A stretch of 30,299 bases of DNA from Heterotrichella gracilis (taxonomy: Eukaryota > Sar > Xanthophyceae > Tribonematales > Xanthonemataceae): the NCBI GenBank assembly GCA_032358255.1, contig JAULBX010025741.1:26449-56747 (forward strand), read 5' to 3'. A program made the translations under genes and the position numbers. Position 1 is the stretch's first letter. Every line of letters begins with the position of its first letter. Positions 19,060 to 30,232 of this stretch are shown one piece after another. The notes beneath the pieces were generated by a model, which worked only from the letters and a program-made list of their open reading frames with translations, was not told the DNA's origin and did not search any database.

Positions 19060-20851
19060 ATGGCATTCAGTGGCACCACATTCAAGTTGTGCACAGCCAT
19101 TGTGGTTTTCCTTGCTGCGTGGTACTATGGGCAGCACGAGCTTCCGGACGCAATTGGCTTCAGCCAGCAAGCATTCCTGTCCACCCTGAGGGCCTACCAT
19201 CACCCTAATGCTAGCCATGTGGCACCAAAACGTATGCCGGTGGCTCAAGCCTTGGGGGAACACGTGCGCTCAGCTACTCCCTGGCAAAAGGTGGATCCTA
19301 AAGAGGTTCTGGAGTGTGACTCAGAGCAAGCAACTGGACTGTCGCATGGTGTCATTTCAATGAAGCACCAGCACCAGGTGCAGCAGGATACCTCCCCTCA
19401 CCACACAGACGATGCAACTCTGCATTCCCTCATGGCAACCACAACACACGTGGACACAAAAGATACTCTCTGCCATGGCCTTGATTGGTGAGTGCTGGCT
19501 TGACACTGTGAGGACTTGGGCACATTGTTGATACTGACAGGGTAATGCGCTCGCTGTTGTTTTGGCCCGATGGCATCATTAATCCCCACCTGCGCTTGAT
19601 GCTCATGCCCAGTGTAGCAGGCATTGCCAAACATCTGTTTACTTTTACCGCGCAATAATTAAAGCAACAAGCGCAATAGGTTCTGATTTCAAGATGAGTG
19701 ATTGAATACAAAATACATTTTTCATTCCTTTTTTTGTCAATTCCAGCGCATTATTTGACACCATAGAGTGTGCTGCGCAGTCCCCATTTCACCCTGGTCC
19801 ATCACCAACACCATGATGGACTGGGCGTGTGCTGTGAAGAGAGGAGGTACAGTCCAGGTATGTATAATACGCACGTGCAGTGCATGCGCATATGTTGCCC
19901 AAAGACTGCAGTGCCATTCTCTTCAGTCGAGGTTACAAGATGCTAGGTAACTACAGGTCTGCATTGCAAAGCGCTAAAACGCATGGCCATTCATTGCAGC
20001 ACTTCATGACAGCGCAACAACAATGGCAGGAATCACGATGACACCGTGTTTGAAACACAATACCTGTTAAGACACCAACTGCTGTTACACTGAATATATT
20101 CTAATTTTATGTGCCCCGTGCTTGCAGCGTCATGGGTAGTGGCACATGTTGAAGGTCTACCATATGAGATGGCATGGAAGCATGCAGCACAGGTAACCCT
20201 GTGCCAAGCATGAACAAAGAATGACATCATCAGAGTGCCAAAATGATTGGATGCTCACTAGGGTCTTGCAGCATGTGCGTAGAAAATCATTCTATCAGAA
20301 ACTGCAGATGTAGCCTGTTGACCATTTATCACTGTGCCTGACAACATACTTTTCTGTCTGAGATCAAGCCTGAACATTCAAGCATTTGCTTAAATCCCCC
20401 CCCCTTTGCACCGCAGCTGCTCCACGGATACCGCTCTGGAAATAACAGCGCAGGCGTTGCAATGAACGCCACCATACCCCTGGTGGCTGCCATGTGGCTG
20501 CAGTGCAATGGCCAAGCCACCGAGATGAACTACGACTTTGCTACCTTTGTCCCACACACCTGCCAGCACCACCCACCAAAGCCTGTGGATCCCAACCTCA
20601 GGCTGCTGAGGCTCCCAGAGTTTACTCTCTATGTTAGCCACTTTTCTGGCATGCCCCTTGAGAAGCCAGTGCTCATGCACGCGCACCTGCTGAGGGTGTG
20701 CTTGGAGCACAGGCACGCGAGTTTTGAGCCCAGCACCATCGTTGTGGCAGCCTACGATCCCTGCAGCAAGTGCCCGCATTGCTACAACGAGGTTGGCATG
20801 TTCAAACACCTCATCTCCTGGCACAGGTTTGCTGCGCGTCAGGGGGCTTGA
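19060..20851 (+). CDS. SOUL/heme-binding-family protein with N-terminal membrane anchor
   Basis: Exons 19060-19487, 19781-19857, 20128-20192 and 20417-20851 join in phase (2, 1, 0) to give 334 residues ending in TGA. Residues 7-22 are hydrophobic (a signal anchor or uncleaved signal peptide), followed by a polar His-rich linker of about 110 residues. The SOUL domain spans roughly 143-318: CPHFTLV, ERRYSPASWVVAHVEGLPYE, LLHGYRSGNN, VAMNATIP, PPKPVDP (243-249), YVSHFSG, then AAYDP and NEV (314-316). These match the landmark motifs of the SOUL family, known to bind heme or porphyrins. The usual YDPP loop is replaced by CSKCPHC (Cys306, 309, 312). The start has a good context (GCGCCATGG). A TGTAA polyadenylation-like signal occurs only at 21670, so the 3' end is uncertain. 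The exact exon 1/2 junction is the least certain join. Confidence 0.82.
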
Positions 20852-22251
20852 TCAATCCTTGTGGTGGTGACAGCCAGGATGTGACATTGGCGCGGGGTCA
20901 AGTTGATGCATGGCTCATGTTTTCCGCCTGGTGTGTGGCTTCCCTTTCCCCGACCCAGCGTTGGCGCGTTTTCTGCTGGGTTTGACTGGGGCTGCTGCCT
21001 TGCATGGTTGGCAGGTGTACTCTTCAATGCCGCCTGCAGGATGGCACAACTGGCTTTTAGAAAAGCGAAAAGCTGCTCGTACTGGTGGCAGCATGTTTTT
21101 GACAATTTGCACGCATGACTGACATGGCGCAACATAGTGACTGTCAATTGTTGATATCTTTTCAACCAAACAGTGACATCCCAGGGATTAATGTTAGGCT
21201 AAGCGCTTTGCCTCACGGCCTGGCAAGGACATGGTGTTGATGCTGCAGTGACGGCAGAATGATTCAATAAATGAGATATATCATGACTCCCATGGTGCTA
21301 GTGCTGTGCCATACCTGCTTGTGTCTCCACGCACTCTGCATGGTTGTTTGAACCACAGAGCGTGCATTGTACGACAAGGCCATACAGATCATCATGGCAG
21401 ACGGCACAGCCAGTCTGCTGCTTCTGTTTTGCCAAGTGACTGTCCCCAGCAGATGATTTGCTTTTGTTGCTTGCTTTCCGAAATGTGACATTGCTCAGGC
21501 TCCCTGCACAGTGGAGATGATGAGTGCTGTCAGCATGTGCGACCCTGGAAAGTCTAATATCTCGCTGAGGCCGGCAGCTAGCTCTATAATTTCTAGCTGG
21601 CAGCTAGCTCTATATTTCTATTTTCCTGGGCTATGATTGTAGGCACCATGCGGTTAAAATGCAGCACACTGTAATAGTATGTATGGTCCAAGGTACTGAA
21701 TCAAACGACTGAATCACATACCAAGCTGCCAAGGCGCATGTGACTCAGTACAGCTTTGTTGCATGAGGCACAAATGCTGCCAGGCGCTTTTATGCTCAAG
21801 GTCAGTTCAACATCAAGTGCAGTATCTGTTTAGGGTTTTCTGTAGTTACACTGTCAGGCTGAACAAGTGTGAGGCGCTGCTGCGCCTTGTTGGATTAAAC
21901 TGGTCGTGGGTGCTGGATGTTCCAGACACAGACCCCCCCGTCTAAGCAGCGTAGTCCCGTCGTGGGAAGCACACAAAAAACAAAGCGCCGAAAAAGGTAC
22001 AGAAAGCAAGGGCCAAAAAGTTTGGCCAATCAGGCACTCAGCAACGTAATTGGAATGAACACAGAATATCTGCCAAGCACAACCGCAAGTTCATCCGCAG
22101 CGCCAGCCAGCGTGTCCAGAAAACCCGAGTTTTCCAAGGGGGAAAAACTCAACAGTTTAGTATTTACCTTAAGATGTACTGCCAGGTATTTTTATATGTG
22201 CAGTCAGCTCAAAACAGGTGTAGCATCTGTTTTGGGTTTAGGGTTTAGGGT
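20852..22251. other. Region between the SOUL gene and the coiled-coil gene
   Basis: It contains a direct repeat of GGCAGCTAGCTCTATA at 21573 and 21599, a TGTAA motif at 21670 (plus) and a minus-strand TGTAA at about 21847, either of which could be a polyadenylation signal. Fragments at 21765-21840 and 22163-22240 resemble the last exon/donor region of the coiled-coil gene. A plus-strand open frame at 21917-22255 has a basic stretch but no confirmed exon partners. Confidence 0.45.
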
Positions 22252-22260
22252 TTAGGGTTT
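22223..22260. repeat. Interstitial telomere-like repeat that supplies a stop codon
   Basis: Four TTTAGGG units abut the last exon of the coiled-coil gene. Read on the minus strand, the frame runs GGT AAA CCC TAA, so the stop is part of the repeat unless GT at 22262-22261 is used as a donor. Confidence 0.9.
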
Positions 22261-25200
22261 ACCTTGGGATGTGCTGCCAGGCGCAAATGCGCGTGGAGTC
22301 AGCTCCCCGGCTCTGGCTGGTGCATTTTCAGGCTTGGACAAGGACGTGGTGCCCTCCACTGGAGGTATCTGCGGTGGCTGCATAGGTTGTACCGGTGCCG
22401 GCTGTACTGGACCAGCTTGGACTGGTGCAGCCTTGCCATACACTGCGCCAGGCTTTGCAACTGGCCACCCTTCTTCCTCATCAGACTCCAGCTCATTGAA
22501 GAAGGAAAACATGTTCCCCAGCACGCCAGTGGTAGATGGCTTTTTGGTGGCCCCTGCATCAAATAACCGAGAAATTCAGGTGCAAATTGGGATAAACATT
22601 GGGGTAAGTATGATAATAATCACCAAAGCAAGGATGTTTCAGTATGAGAAGCTTTCTCTCTCTGAACCATCACTGCTGTCACACCAACATGGCTCATAAA
22701 TCGTCTGCATTTTGGCCCAATCACTGGTGAACAACAGTAAAATGAAATCACTTGTGATAAAGTGTACCTTGCAAAGCAGGCTGGGCATGCACTAGCGAAG
22801 CGCCCACATTGACAACCCCCTTGGCGGGTAGATCTTCACCACCAGGCTGCTGATCTGGGTTCTTGTCACTATCTGTGTTGATTTGGGCAGGGCTGTCCAG
22901 CGCTTCATGTGCACCACGTGGGCATGGTTTACTGGCGGTGACTGGGGATGCGTGCGGTGGATCCACGCCGGATTCGCTGGATGCAGGGCAGGCGCCTGGT
23001 GCATCACAGTCTATCGGACTGGGCGCAGGATGCTGGGCATCAGGTGGATCCATGCTTGCTGTCCCTGCTCCATGTGCATTCATGCTTAGTGGCTTGCCAT
23101 GCTCCGCCTGATTGCTTGCGCCCTTGCAGGGCAGACCCTTGTGTTCATTGGGCTTGGCACCTGAAACATACACGTAATGGGACGTAAGCTGACAAGGCTG
23201 TGCGGCACTTACAATGAAAGCAGCAAGACATGACTACATTGCTTAGTTTTCAAGGCGCGTGGTTGTGGGTGCAATGCGCCATTGAGGTGTTGCAATCAAG
23301 GTACCCACCTGCCAGATGACCTACGCCTGCATATTCCATTGGCGAGGTTTCTTGGCCCGGTGACACATGCGCTTGCTGGGGCAACTTGCTCATAGTCTGC
23401 ACACTGCTGCTGCTGGCACATTCCACTTTGCCCTTCACGACACTGGAATTGCCTGGAGCTGTGTTGCCATCGTTGCTCTGCATGTCCGTGAAAGCGCTAT
23501 TCAGGTTCCTCATAGCCGCCAGGGCATTCTCCACGATGCTGATGGGTGCCTGGCCCGCCCTGGCTGCACCGCTGAGCCCTGCTGGTCCATTACCCTTGCC
23601 AAGGGTGTGGGACTGGGTGGCGTCAATATCCAGCTCACCAGTGTCATCCACTGCGCAGATGTTTGCCATTGAAAGCCCTCTCTTGTCAGCTGGAGGTGTC
23701 TTGTAGGAGAAGGCAAGGTCAGGGAATGCATGAAGCACAGATGGCTGCCTGTCTGCTGCTGCGGCGTTGGGAGGGCCAGTGTCAAGAATATGCCCGCCAG
23801 CAGCATCTGGTTTGTGCGACAGATTCTCCTCATCTGCTGGTGCAGCGCCTGTGACTGGTGCAGCAACTGTCGATGGAGCCATGGGCGCACACTCTGGAAG
23901 GGTGTCTGGTGGCAGTGGTGCTCCAGCATCAGCTGCCTCCTCCCGCTGGATTGGATGCGCACAGCTACCAGGTGATGAGCTGGATGGTTCCGCATGTGCT
24001 GATGCTGTGGCTGGCTTTGCTGTTGCTTCTGAAGCCTTTTGGTCAGCTGAGAGTCCGCATTGCTGCATACTGACAGGATTGCTCTCTGGACGCAGCGCAT
24101 GAGATACAGTGGCCTGGGGTTTGCTGTTTGCATCACATGCCTCCACCATGCTGGAGCCTGGGAATATTGTACCTGAATGGTTGGCAAGCTCCCCTTCCCC
24201 AGCTTGTGAGCCATCATTCTCAGGAGCAAGATCCTGGACATTGGCAGGTGCTGGTGACACCACTACTGCTGAACGGGCGTGGTCAGACTGCATTGCTTCA
24301 AGGTCTGCTTGCATGGATTCCATCCGAGTGGTCAGCTGGTCATTGTCTGTTTGCAATACATCGCATTTGGTCTTGAGCGCATTCCAGGCTGATTGGGTAG
24401 CTGCGAGCTGTTCATGTGCTGCTTTTACTTCGTCCTCCTGTACAAATACACAGGAATATATCTTGTGCGTAGATGCATCATGGAAATTGTACTGGCAGCA
24501 AGTTCAAACCACTGCATACACCATCCAGGTGCACAGTGCCTGCAGGACTATTTGTTGTGAAGCACTTGCAGACCTGCCAGCCAACAGACTGCCAACTAGT
24601 CTACAAACATTCAGCAGGTACATGTGCAGATCAATTGCCATGTCCAGGTAAAGGCGTCTACTAAATTTATTAGATGCCTTTATCTGGAGTTGGCCATCGA
24701 CATGCACATGTACCTGCTAGAATTTCTTTGCAGACTGAAACCAAAATCACCGCCCTTACCTTAGCAGCAAGCTTGTCCTCAAGTGCAGCACTCTGTTTGC
24801 TGACACCTTCCTCTGATTCCAGGAGCTTTGCGTTCAGAACCTCCAGGGAAGATTGCTGCATTTTGCAAAGCTTTGCTGACGCTGCCAGCAGCTCTATCAA
24901 TCGCTGCAACAAATGCCACAACGCATTGTCAAAAATCAGGTTAAATGCCAGTTGTGTGCTCAAAAGAGTTCAAGGACATGCACCAAGTGCCTGTAGTGCT
25001 ATGAACAGGGTGCCCACACCCCATGCAGACGCTTAGCACAATTGATGTAATTTCAAGTCACCAATGGTGATCACCTGTTTCTCTGCAGCAACAACGTTGT
25101 GCTTTTCATTCAATTTTGACAGGTCCTCCTCAAGCGCTTGACTTCCCTGCACTACTTGGTCATGTCTTTGCCCACTGCGTGCAACATACACTGGTATATA

Positions 25201-26705
25201 GTTGTTCTCAAGGCTGCTGGCCTGAGAAACACCATGGTGGCATACACGCCAAGTGCCTAAAGCCAAGGGTACCCTGGCAGGTTGAAATTCATCAGGTGGG
25301 GCGCGTGGCAGCGTGGGTACTGCTAAGTTTACAACCCTAGCAGGGGATGGACCAGTGAGGGATTGACAGGCCATGCAATACCAAGTACTGATATCACCAT
25401 TCCAGTTGTGCAACAATCACCTTGCAGCTATTTCATGCGTCAGTTCCTCGATCTTGCACTGAGATGCCCTGAGCTGGACCACGCATTCCTTGTTTTCCGC
25501 CTCTTGCTTCTCGATCTGTTCTTTTTGCTCTGCAATCTTTTCCAACAAGCTGATCTCCTGGACGATTACAGCATGGACGCGCTTCTGTGAAGCAGACACT
25601 GCACACGGGATTCAACGTCGGCATGTACATATGTTTTCTTGAATAGGGGTAATCACTGCTGAATGTTGAAAGTTAATTCCTGTTCAAAACGATGTTCACA
25701 AACTACACCTTGTTTCTCATGTGATTCAACACATGTGCTGACTGACTTCAAGTCGTTCCTCAAAAAGTTCAGCTCTGTTTCTAGCGCCTGCATTGACCAC
25801 GCTGCTGTAAAATGCACTGGATTTATTTGGCGCCGCAAAAACAAAAGGCACCGGATTATTCAATACAAAATGGGGTGGGTATCGACATTCAATTCCATAC
25901 AACCCAGACCTCAGTGAGAGCTGTGTGCGTCTCCAGTACCCTTCCCAGCTTTGCTGCCTTTTCTTTCTCTTTCTCATAGAGCTGGCGCAGCTGGTAGACT
26001 TCCGCCTGGGAGCAGGAATTAATTGTTGTTGAATGTAAGCATCTTTGAATGCTGATGCAACCTGATTGTCAAGGCAAACCAGAGACCACATTGGATGCCA
26101 TTTATTGGCCAATATGGTATCCATGGACAGTATGGTAACCCACTTTGAGTGCGGCATCAAACCCTGTTCGCGAGTTGATCGTTGCGGCGAGCTGTGATTC
26201 GTGCTGGTCCCTCTGATGTACCAGATCTGCCACTTTTTGCTTGAGCTGGCACACCTACATCGAGAAACAATAGTGAAGATTCAGTGGCATTGTGCATATG
26301 CATGTATGTGGCAACCATTCACCGAGGCAAGTTCCATGTGCACTAAACATACGGCCCTCAAAGCACCCACCTCTTCTTGAAAAGTCTCAGCCTCTGAGAG
26401 AGCCTGCTTTAGGTGGGTTGCATAATCCTGGACTTCAGCCTGCAGCTTCTTCTGGGTAGTTTCCTTTTCCTGCAGTACAGAAAGACTCTTTGCAGAATCT
26501 GACAGATTCCCTCAGGGTGCACTTTGGTTGAAACGTTGGCTAATGGTTTGCTGGGGGATGCCAAGTGAGCAATGCTGACCTCTCTCAGTTGGGCCAGTTG
26601 GCCCCTTGCAAGCTCCTTGTCTTTCCGCAATGAGGCAAGCTCTTCCTCCAGGTTTGAGATCCTCACAGAAAACTTGGAGAGCGCCAATGAAGTGACCTGC
26701 TCCAT
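22252..26705 (-). CDS. Large coiled-coil protein with low-complexity C-terminal half
   Basis: Eleven exons: 26705-26580, 26469-26371, 26254-26144, 26005-25910, 25787-25709, 25598-25421, about 25141-25075, 24903-24760, 24437-23309, 23160-22768 and 22553-22252. They give about 907 residues. Residues 1 to about 360 are charged heptads (for example ISNLEEELASLRKDKELA, KIAEQKEQIEKQEAENK), a dimerising rod. Residues 370-807 are Ala/Pro/Ser/Gln-rich and probably disordered. The last exon has MFSFFNELESDEEEGW (822-837) and a Val-Gln-Pro repeat. Early exons are phase 0 and small, late ones phase 1. I do not recognise the family; a scaffold, vesicle-tether or cytoskeletal role would be guesswork. The 25141 acceptor is weak, and the first ATG could be internal if an exon lies upstream. 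The stop lies inside a telomere-like repeat; alternatively GT at 22262-22261 is a donor to a further exon. Confidence 0.72.
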
Positions 26706-28159
26706 TGCTGTGGTGACACTGGCAGTGTGTTATCACGAATTCGTTAACTGGTGTTAACTAGTGTTACACACAGCATAGGCTCACAAAAGTGTCTGCATGA
26801 AATGGGCAATGGGTTTGTGACAATCGAGTATGTGAGCACCCTCAGAGGGTGTATTGAAGAGTGGGTAAAAGTGGGTTGTTGTCTCCTGAAGAGTACCTGG
26901 GTAACCGTTGCACCTAATACACATAGTATGGCAGGAGGCCGTTAAACGTTCAGTCAGTCGGGCTCAGCGAGTTGGGTTGTGCCAGTGCTGCAGAGGATAC
27001 ATGCTGGAAAATACTCCTATAATGGCAAGTAGACCTTATGTATATTGTACTGGCACAAAGCACTGCCCGTGGGACTGACCTTAGGCTACAAACTGTAGCC
27101 CATAGACTGGGTCACCCACCTCGTAGCAACATGTACATGCACTGCAAATGGTAGCGACGAGGGCAGCACGAAGTGCCTCAAACAAAGGCTTCAAATATGT
27201 CTAACTGAGAACAAGACCTTTCCATGTCAACTCAAATGAGCTTGGCTGGTATTTCACTGGGGTGTCGACATCCCAGACTGCCTACACCAGGGAGGTATAA
27301 CATGTAAATGATTGCAACCAAGTCTGGGCATTGTCTCGACGAGACCATGGACATGTGCTGCTGCCACTTGATTCTGAATATTCGCAACGAGGTATGACAC
27401 AAGTGATGCTGATTATTTTAACTAGCGTGCAATTTGCCCGCTATACAGGAGTTTATGACATGGCATCATGCGCCATCATTATGATATGATATGATATGAT
27501 ATCATTAGTGAAGGCGCCATTAAGTGATATGCGCCAGTACCGATTGTCATTTGGATCCAAGGCGCTGACTCATTGAATGACATTGTGCACACGCTTCCAG
27601 CTTAGCTTACAGACTGAGTGCGGCATGCAGCCTACTAGGCTCAGGTGGAACTGTGGCACACCTGCCGGGCCAGGCCTGCCAGGTGTGCGTTGTATCTGAC
27701 TGGAGAATGAGCGTTCCCTTCCTCTCTACAGAACCCCCGAAGACTGCGTCAGTGTCTGTCATTCATACATGACTTGGCTTTGCAGCTGTCGCGAATAATT
27801 TTGTCAACTCATGTCCCTTTTCTTTCTTTCTTTCTTACATTGGATGCAGGATGTTTGAAATACAGTTGGTATAGTGTCGTTGCAGTGATAACAGGATCAC
27901 ACGTGCTGTGGTTCGCACCACGAATCCATTGCAATCATGTTGGCAGATTATCCTATCAAACAATTGGAACTAACATGGCAGCAATGGAAAGCAATATCTT
28001 GGCCCAGGAACAAAACACATGAGCTGCGTACACGTACGGCACAAAACGCGTCACACAAGCTGTCCCCATACAGTTCCCAACATACCAACATACGGTATCT
28101 GCAACCAAGGACAAAAGATTGCCCACCCATGTCATCCAAACCAAGGGTAATCCCTGCCA
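26706..28159. other. Intergenic region upstream of the coiled-coil gene
   Basis: Nothing convincingly coding is seen. There is an ATGAT/GATAT pentamer tract at 27479-27504 and a TTTC tract at 27819-27836. Promoter elements for the coiled-coil gene should lie just right of 26706 but none is recognisable. Confidence 0.5.
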
Positions 28160-28690
28160 TTTCCACAGGTACCCGGACCCATAGCTGGATTGGTAAGGGT
28201 AGGCAATTGAAAACAGACTCCTGACCTTGCTGCTGGTTGCTGCCCACAATGATGTTGTGTATGGCAGGCCCTCTCGGGTACTGGTACCCCTGCCCCCCCG
28301 CGCTCATTGGCCCTCGACATCCGCCCCCAATTGAACATCACCATTGGCACTGGCATCAGCACCAGGAGCCTCCGTCAATGCCATCGTCACCGGTACGCAT
28401 AGCTGTACTGGTAGGGGTAGGCACTGGAGTAGCCCTGCCCGTCCCGCCTGCTGCTACTGCTGCTGGTCATGGGGTACTGATGTTGCCCCCCCCCTGCTTG
28501 GTCCTCAATTGCAATCCGCCCCCAACGCTACACCAGCACCAACACCAGGAGCCACCTCCATCGATGCCGATGTCACCGGTATCCATAGCTGTACTGTTAT
28601 GAATACGCATTGGAGTAGCCCTGCCCCTGCCCCGCCTGCTGCTACTGCTGGTGGTCATGGAGTACTGATGCCGCTGGACCCTGCTTGGTC
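28160..28690 (-). repeat. Three decayed downstream copies of the AT-hook gene's last exon end
   Basis: The end of the true exon (stop at 28760) is repeated from about 28573 and 28387 at steps of 186-187 bp, and weakly near 28168 (about 219 bp). Each copy keeps the plus-strand order CACCGG..CATAGCTGTACTGG..TACGCA and the CTGCTG-rich block that encodes poly-Gln in the gene. They lie beyond the stop codon and so are 3' UTR or intergenic. Confidence 0.82.
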
Positions 28691-28759
28691 CTCAATTGCA
28701 ATCCGCCCCCAACGCTACACCACCACCAACACCGGGAGCCTCATGCATGGCTGCCATCG

Positions 28760-30232
28760 TCACCGGTATCCATAGCTGTACTGGTAAGGGTACGCACTGG
28801 AGTACCCCTGCCCTTGGCCCTGCTGTTGCTGCTGCTGCTGTTGCTGGTCTGTGGGGTACTGGTACTGCTGCTGGCCCGGGAAGGGGTAGGCCTGCCCCCC
28901 CTGTTGGTTGACCCCGTGGCTCTCCCCTTGGTTGGGCGGCTGCATGCTGTAGATGGGGTATGGGGCGCTGTTGGCGGCTCCAGAAGCCGCCGCCTGAGCC
29001 TGGGCCTGGGCCTGGAAAAGGGGAAAAGGGAAAACATATTGGTTTATAGCCCAGAGACAATCAGTAAATTTAGCCATCACAACCAAAATGGCACATGCTG
29101 GGGTAGGGGGTGCTGTTGTTGTGCTTAATGCGGCCTAAGCTTGGCCTGGGAAAGGTAAACAGACATGACAGTGCACGGCGAGATAAAATCATCCACCTCT
29201 GCCACTGTTGCCACATCGAAATGGGCATCCAAGCTTCAGGAAAGCTATGGGGGGAGCAAGCCCAAACCCGCAAAAGGACGCCAGCGCACCTTCCACCTTG
29301 ACACCCCAACCCTTCACCCCACCACCCTGAAACCCTACACCCTTAACGTGACTTGCCTGTGCATTTGCCGCCACTGCCGCCGCTGCGGCCGCCGCTGCCG
29401 CCGCCGCCGTCGCTGCACTTGGGTAGTAAGGGGCGGGGTAGGGCACAGGGATGTACCTCTGCAGGCACAAGGCACAAGGGGCACATGTCAGTCGATGGAA
29501 AACTGAAAACTGTAATACCAGAATCGATGCCGCTTACGATGCCGCTTACAATAGTCTGTTTGCCATTCACAAAGCTGCACCCCAGCCTGCTGTATCACCT
29601 TTTAAAAGTCAGCCTAATCCCTATTTGCTGCATGCCAGCCTGCTGACCCTAAAGGCTGGTGTACAGAGGATGCATGCACCACCTGGGCCCCTTCCATAGC
29701 TTTATTTCTGCATTTTTCAAGCACCACCACCACCCACACCCGACCCCACAATCCACCGCAACCCCCCACCTCCTCCACCGCAGCGCCCCCTACTACCCAC
29801 TCCGCACCTGCTGCATCGCTGGCTGCTGGGTCTGCTGTATCAAGGGAGCTGGCACCGCCTGCGCCCCCCCTGCGGCATCCTTTTTCTGCTTCTTGCCAGC
29901 ACCGCTACCACCACCAGTGACGGATGCCGCAGGCCGTTGTTGGACAGTGGTGGTGGGTGGCTGTGAGGTGGCGGTGGCCATGCCCAGGGGGGGTGCGGGG
30001 AGGGAGAGGGAGATGCCTGAGCCGCCCTTGGGGGGCCTGCCGCGCCGCTTCTTGCCTGGGCATATGGAAGGTATTATGTAGGTACATTTTGACAGATTTG
30101 ATGTGGTGATGGGTGTGTGGCGGCGGTGGGGATTGCCTGGTTGAGAGGTGGCAGGGACCAACGCTTATTTTCAAACAAAACCCTGCACCCTTACCTGTGA
30201 GGGAGTCAACACTTGGTGCCAGCAGGTTTGCC
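28760..30232 (-). CDS. AT-hook protein with Gln/Tyr/Pro-rich tail (5' end off the right edge)
   Basis: Exons 30232-30195 (tentative), 30055-29808, 29458-29357 and 29011-28760 join in phase (1, 0, 0). The second exon begins GKKRRGRPPKGG, whose RGRPPK core is the classic AT-hook that binds the minor groove of AT-rich DNA. Further basic residues follow (GKKQKKD). The third exon is YIPVPYPAPYYPS followed by a poly-Ala run. The last exon is Gln/Tyr/Gly-rich (poly-Gln of about nine, then GYSSAYPYQYSYGYR and TGA at 28760), prion-like in composition. A nuclear chromatin or transcription role is inferred from the AT-hook only. The donor after 29357 is GC (CAG, then GCAAGT) rather than GT. The N-terminal domains are outside the window, so the family cannot be fixed. 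Confidence 0.72.

Noticed and set aside
18916..19263. Minus-strand open frame of 115 codons over the SOUL gene start
   Set aside because: It is antisense to exon 1 of the SOUL gene and shows no recognisable motif.
23510..24241. Minus-strand open frame of 243 codons in the large coiled-coil exon
   Set aside because: It is a shifted frame of the 1129-nt exon. The accepted frame continues the coiled coil from the previous exon and matches phase at both ends.
22271..24651. Several plus-strand open frames of 100-180 codons
   Set aside because: They are antisense to the coiled-coil gene's long exons and arise from its Ala/Pro/Ser-rich codon bias. Splice-site logic supports only the minus strand.
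25033..25416. Extra exon of the coiled-coil gene between 25150 and 25420
   Set aside because: The minus frame is open, but the sequence lacks heptads and has no matching acceptor/donor pair. I kept only 25141-25075, although the weak acceptor there leaves room for doubt.
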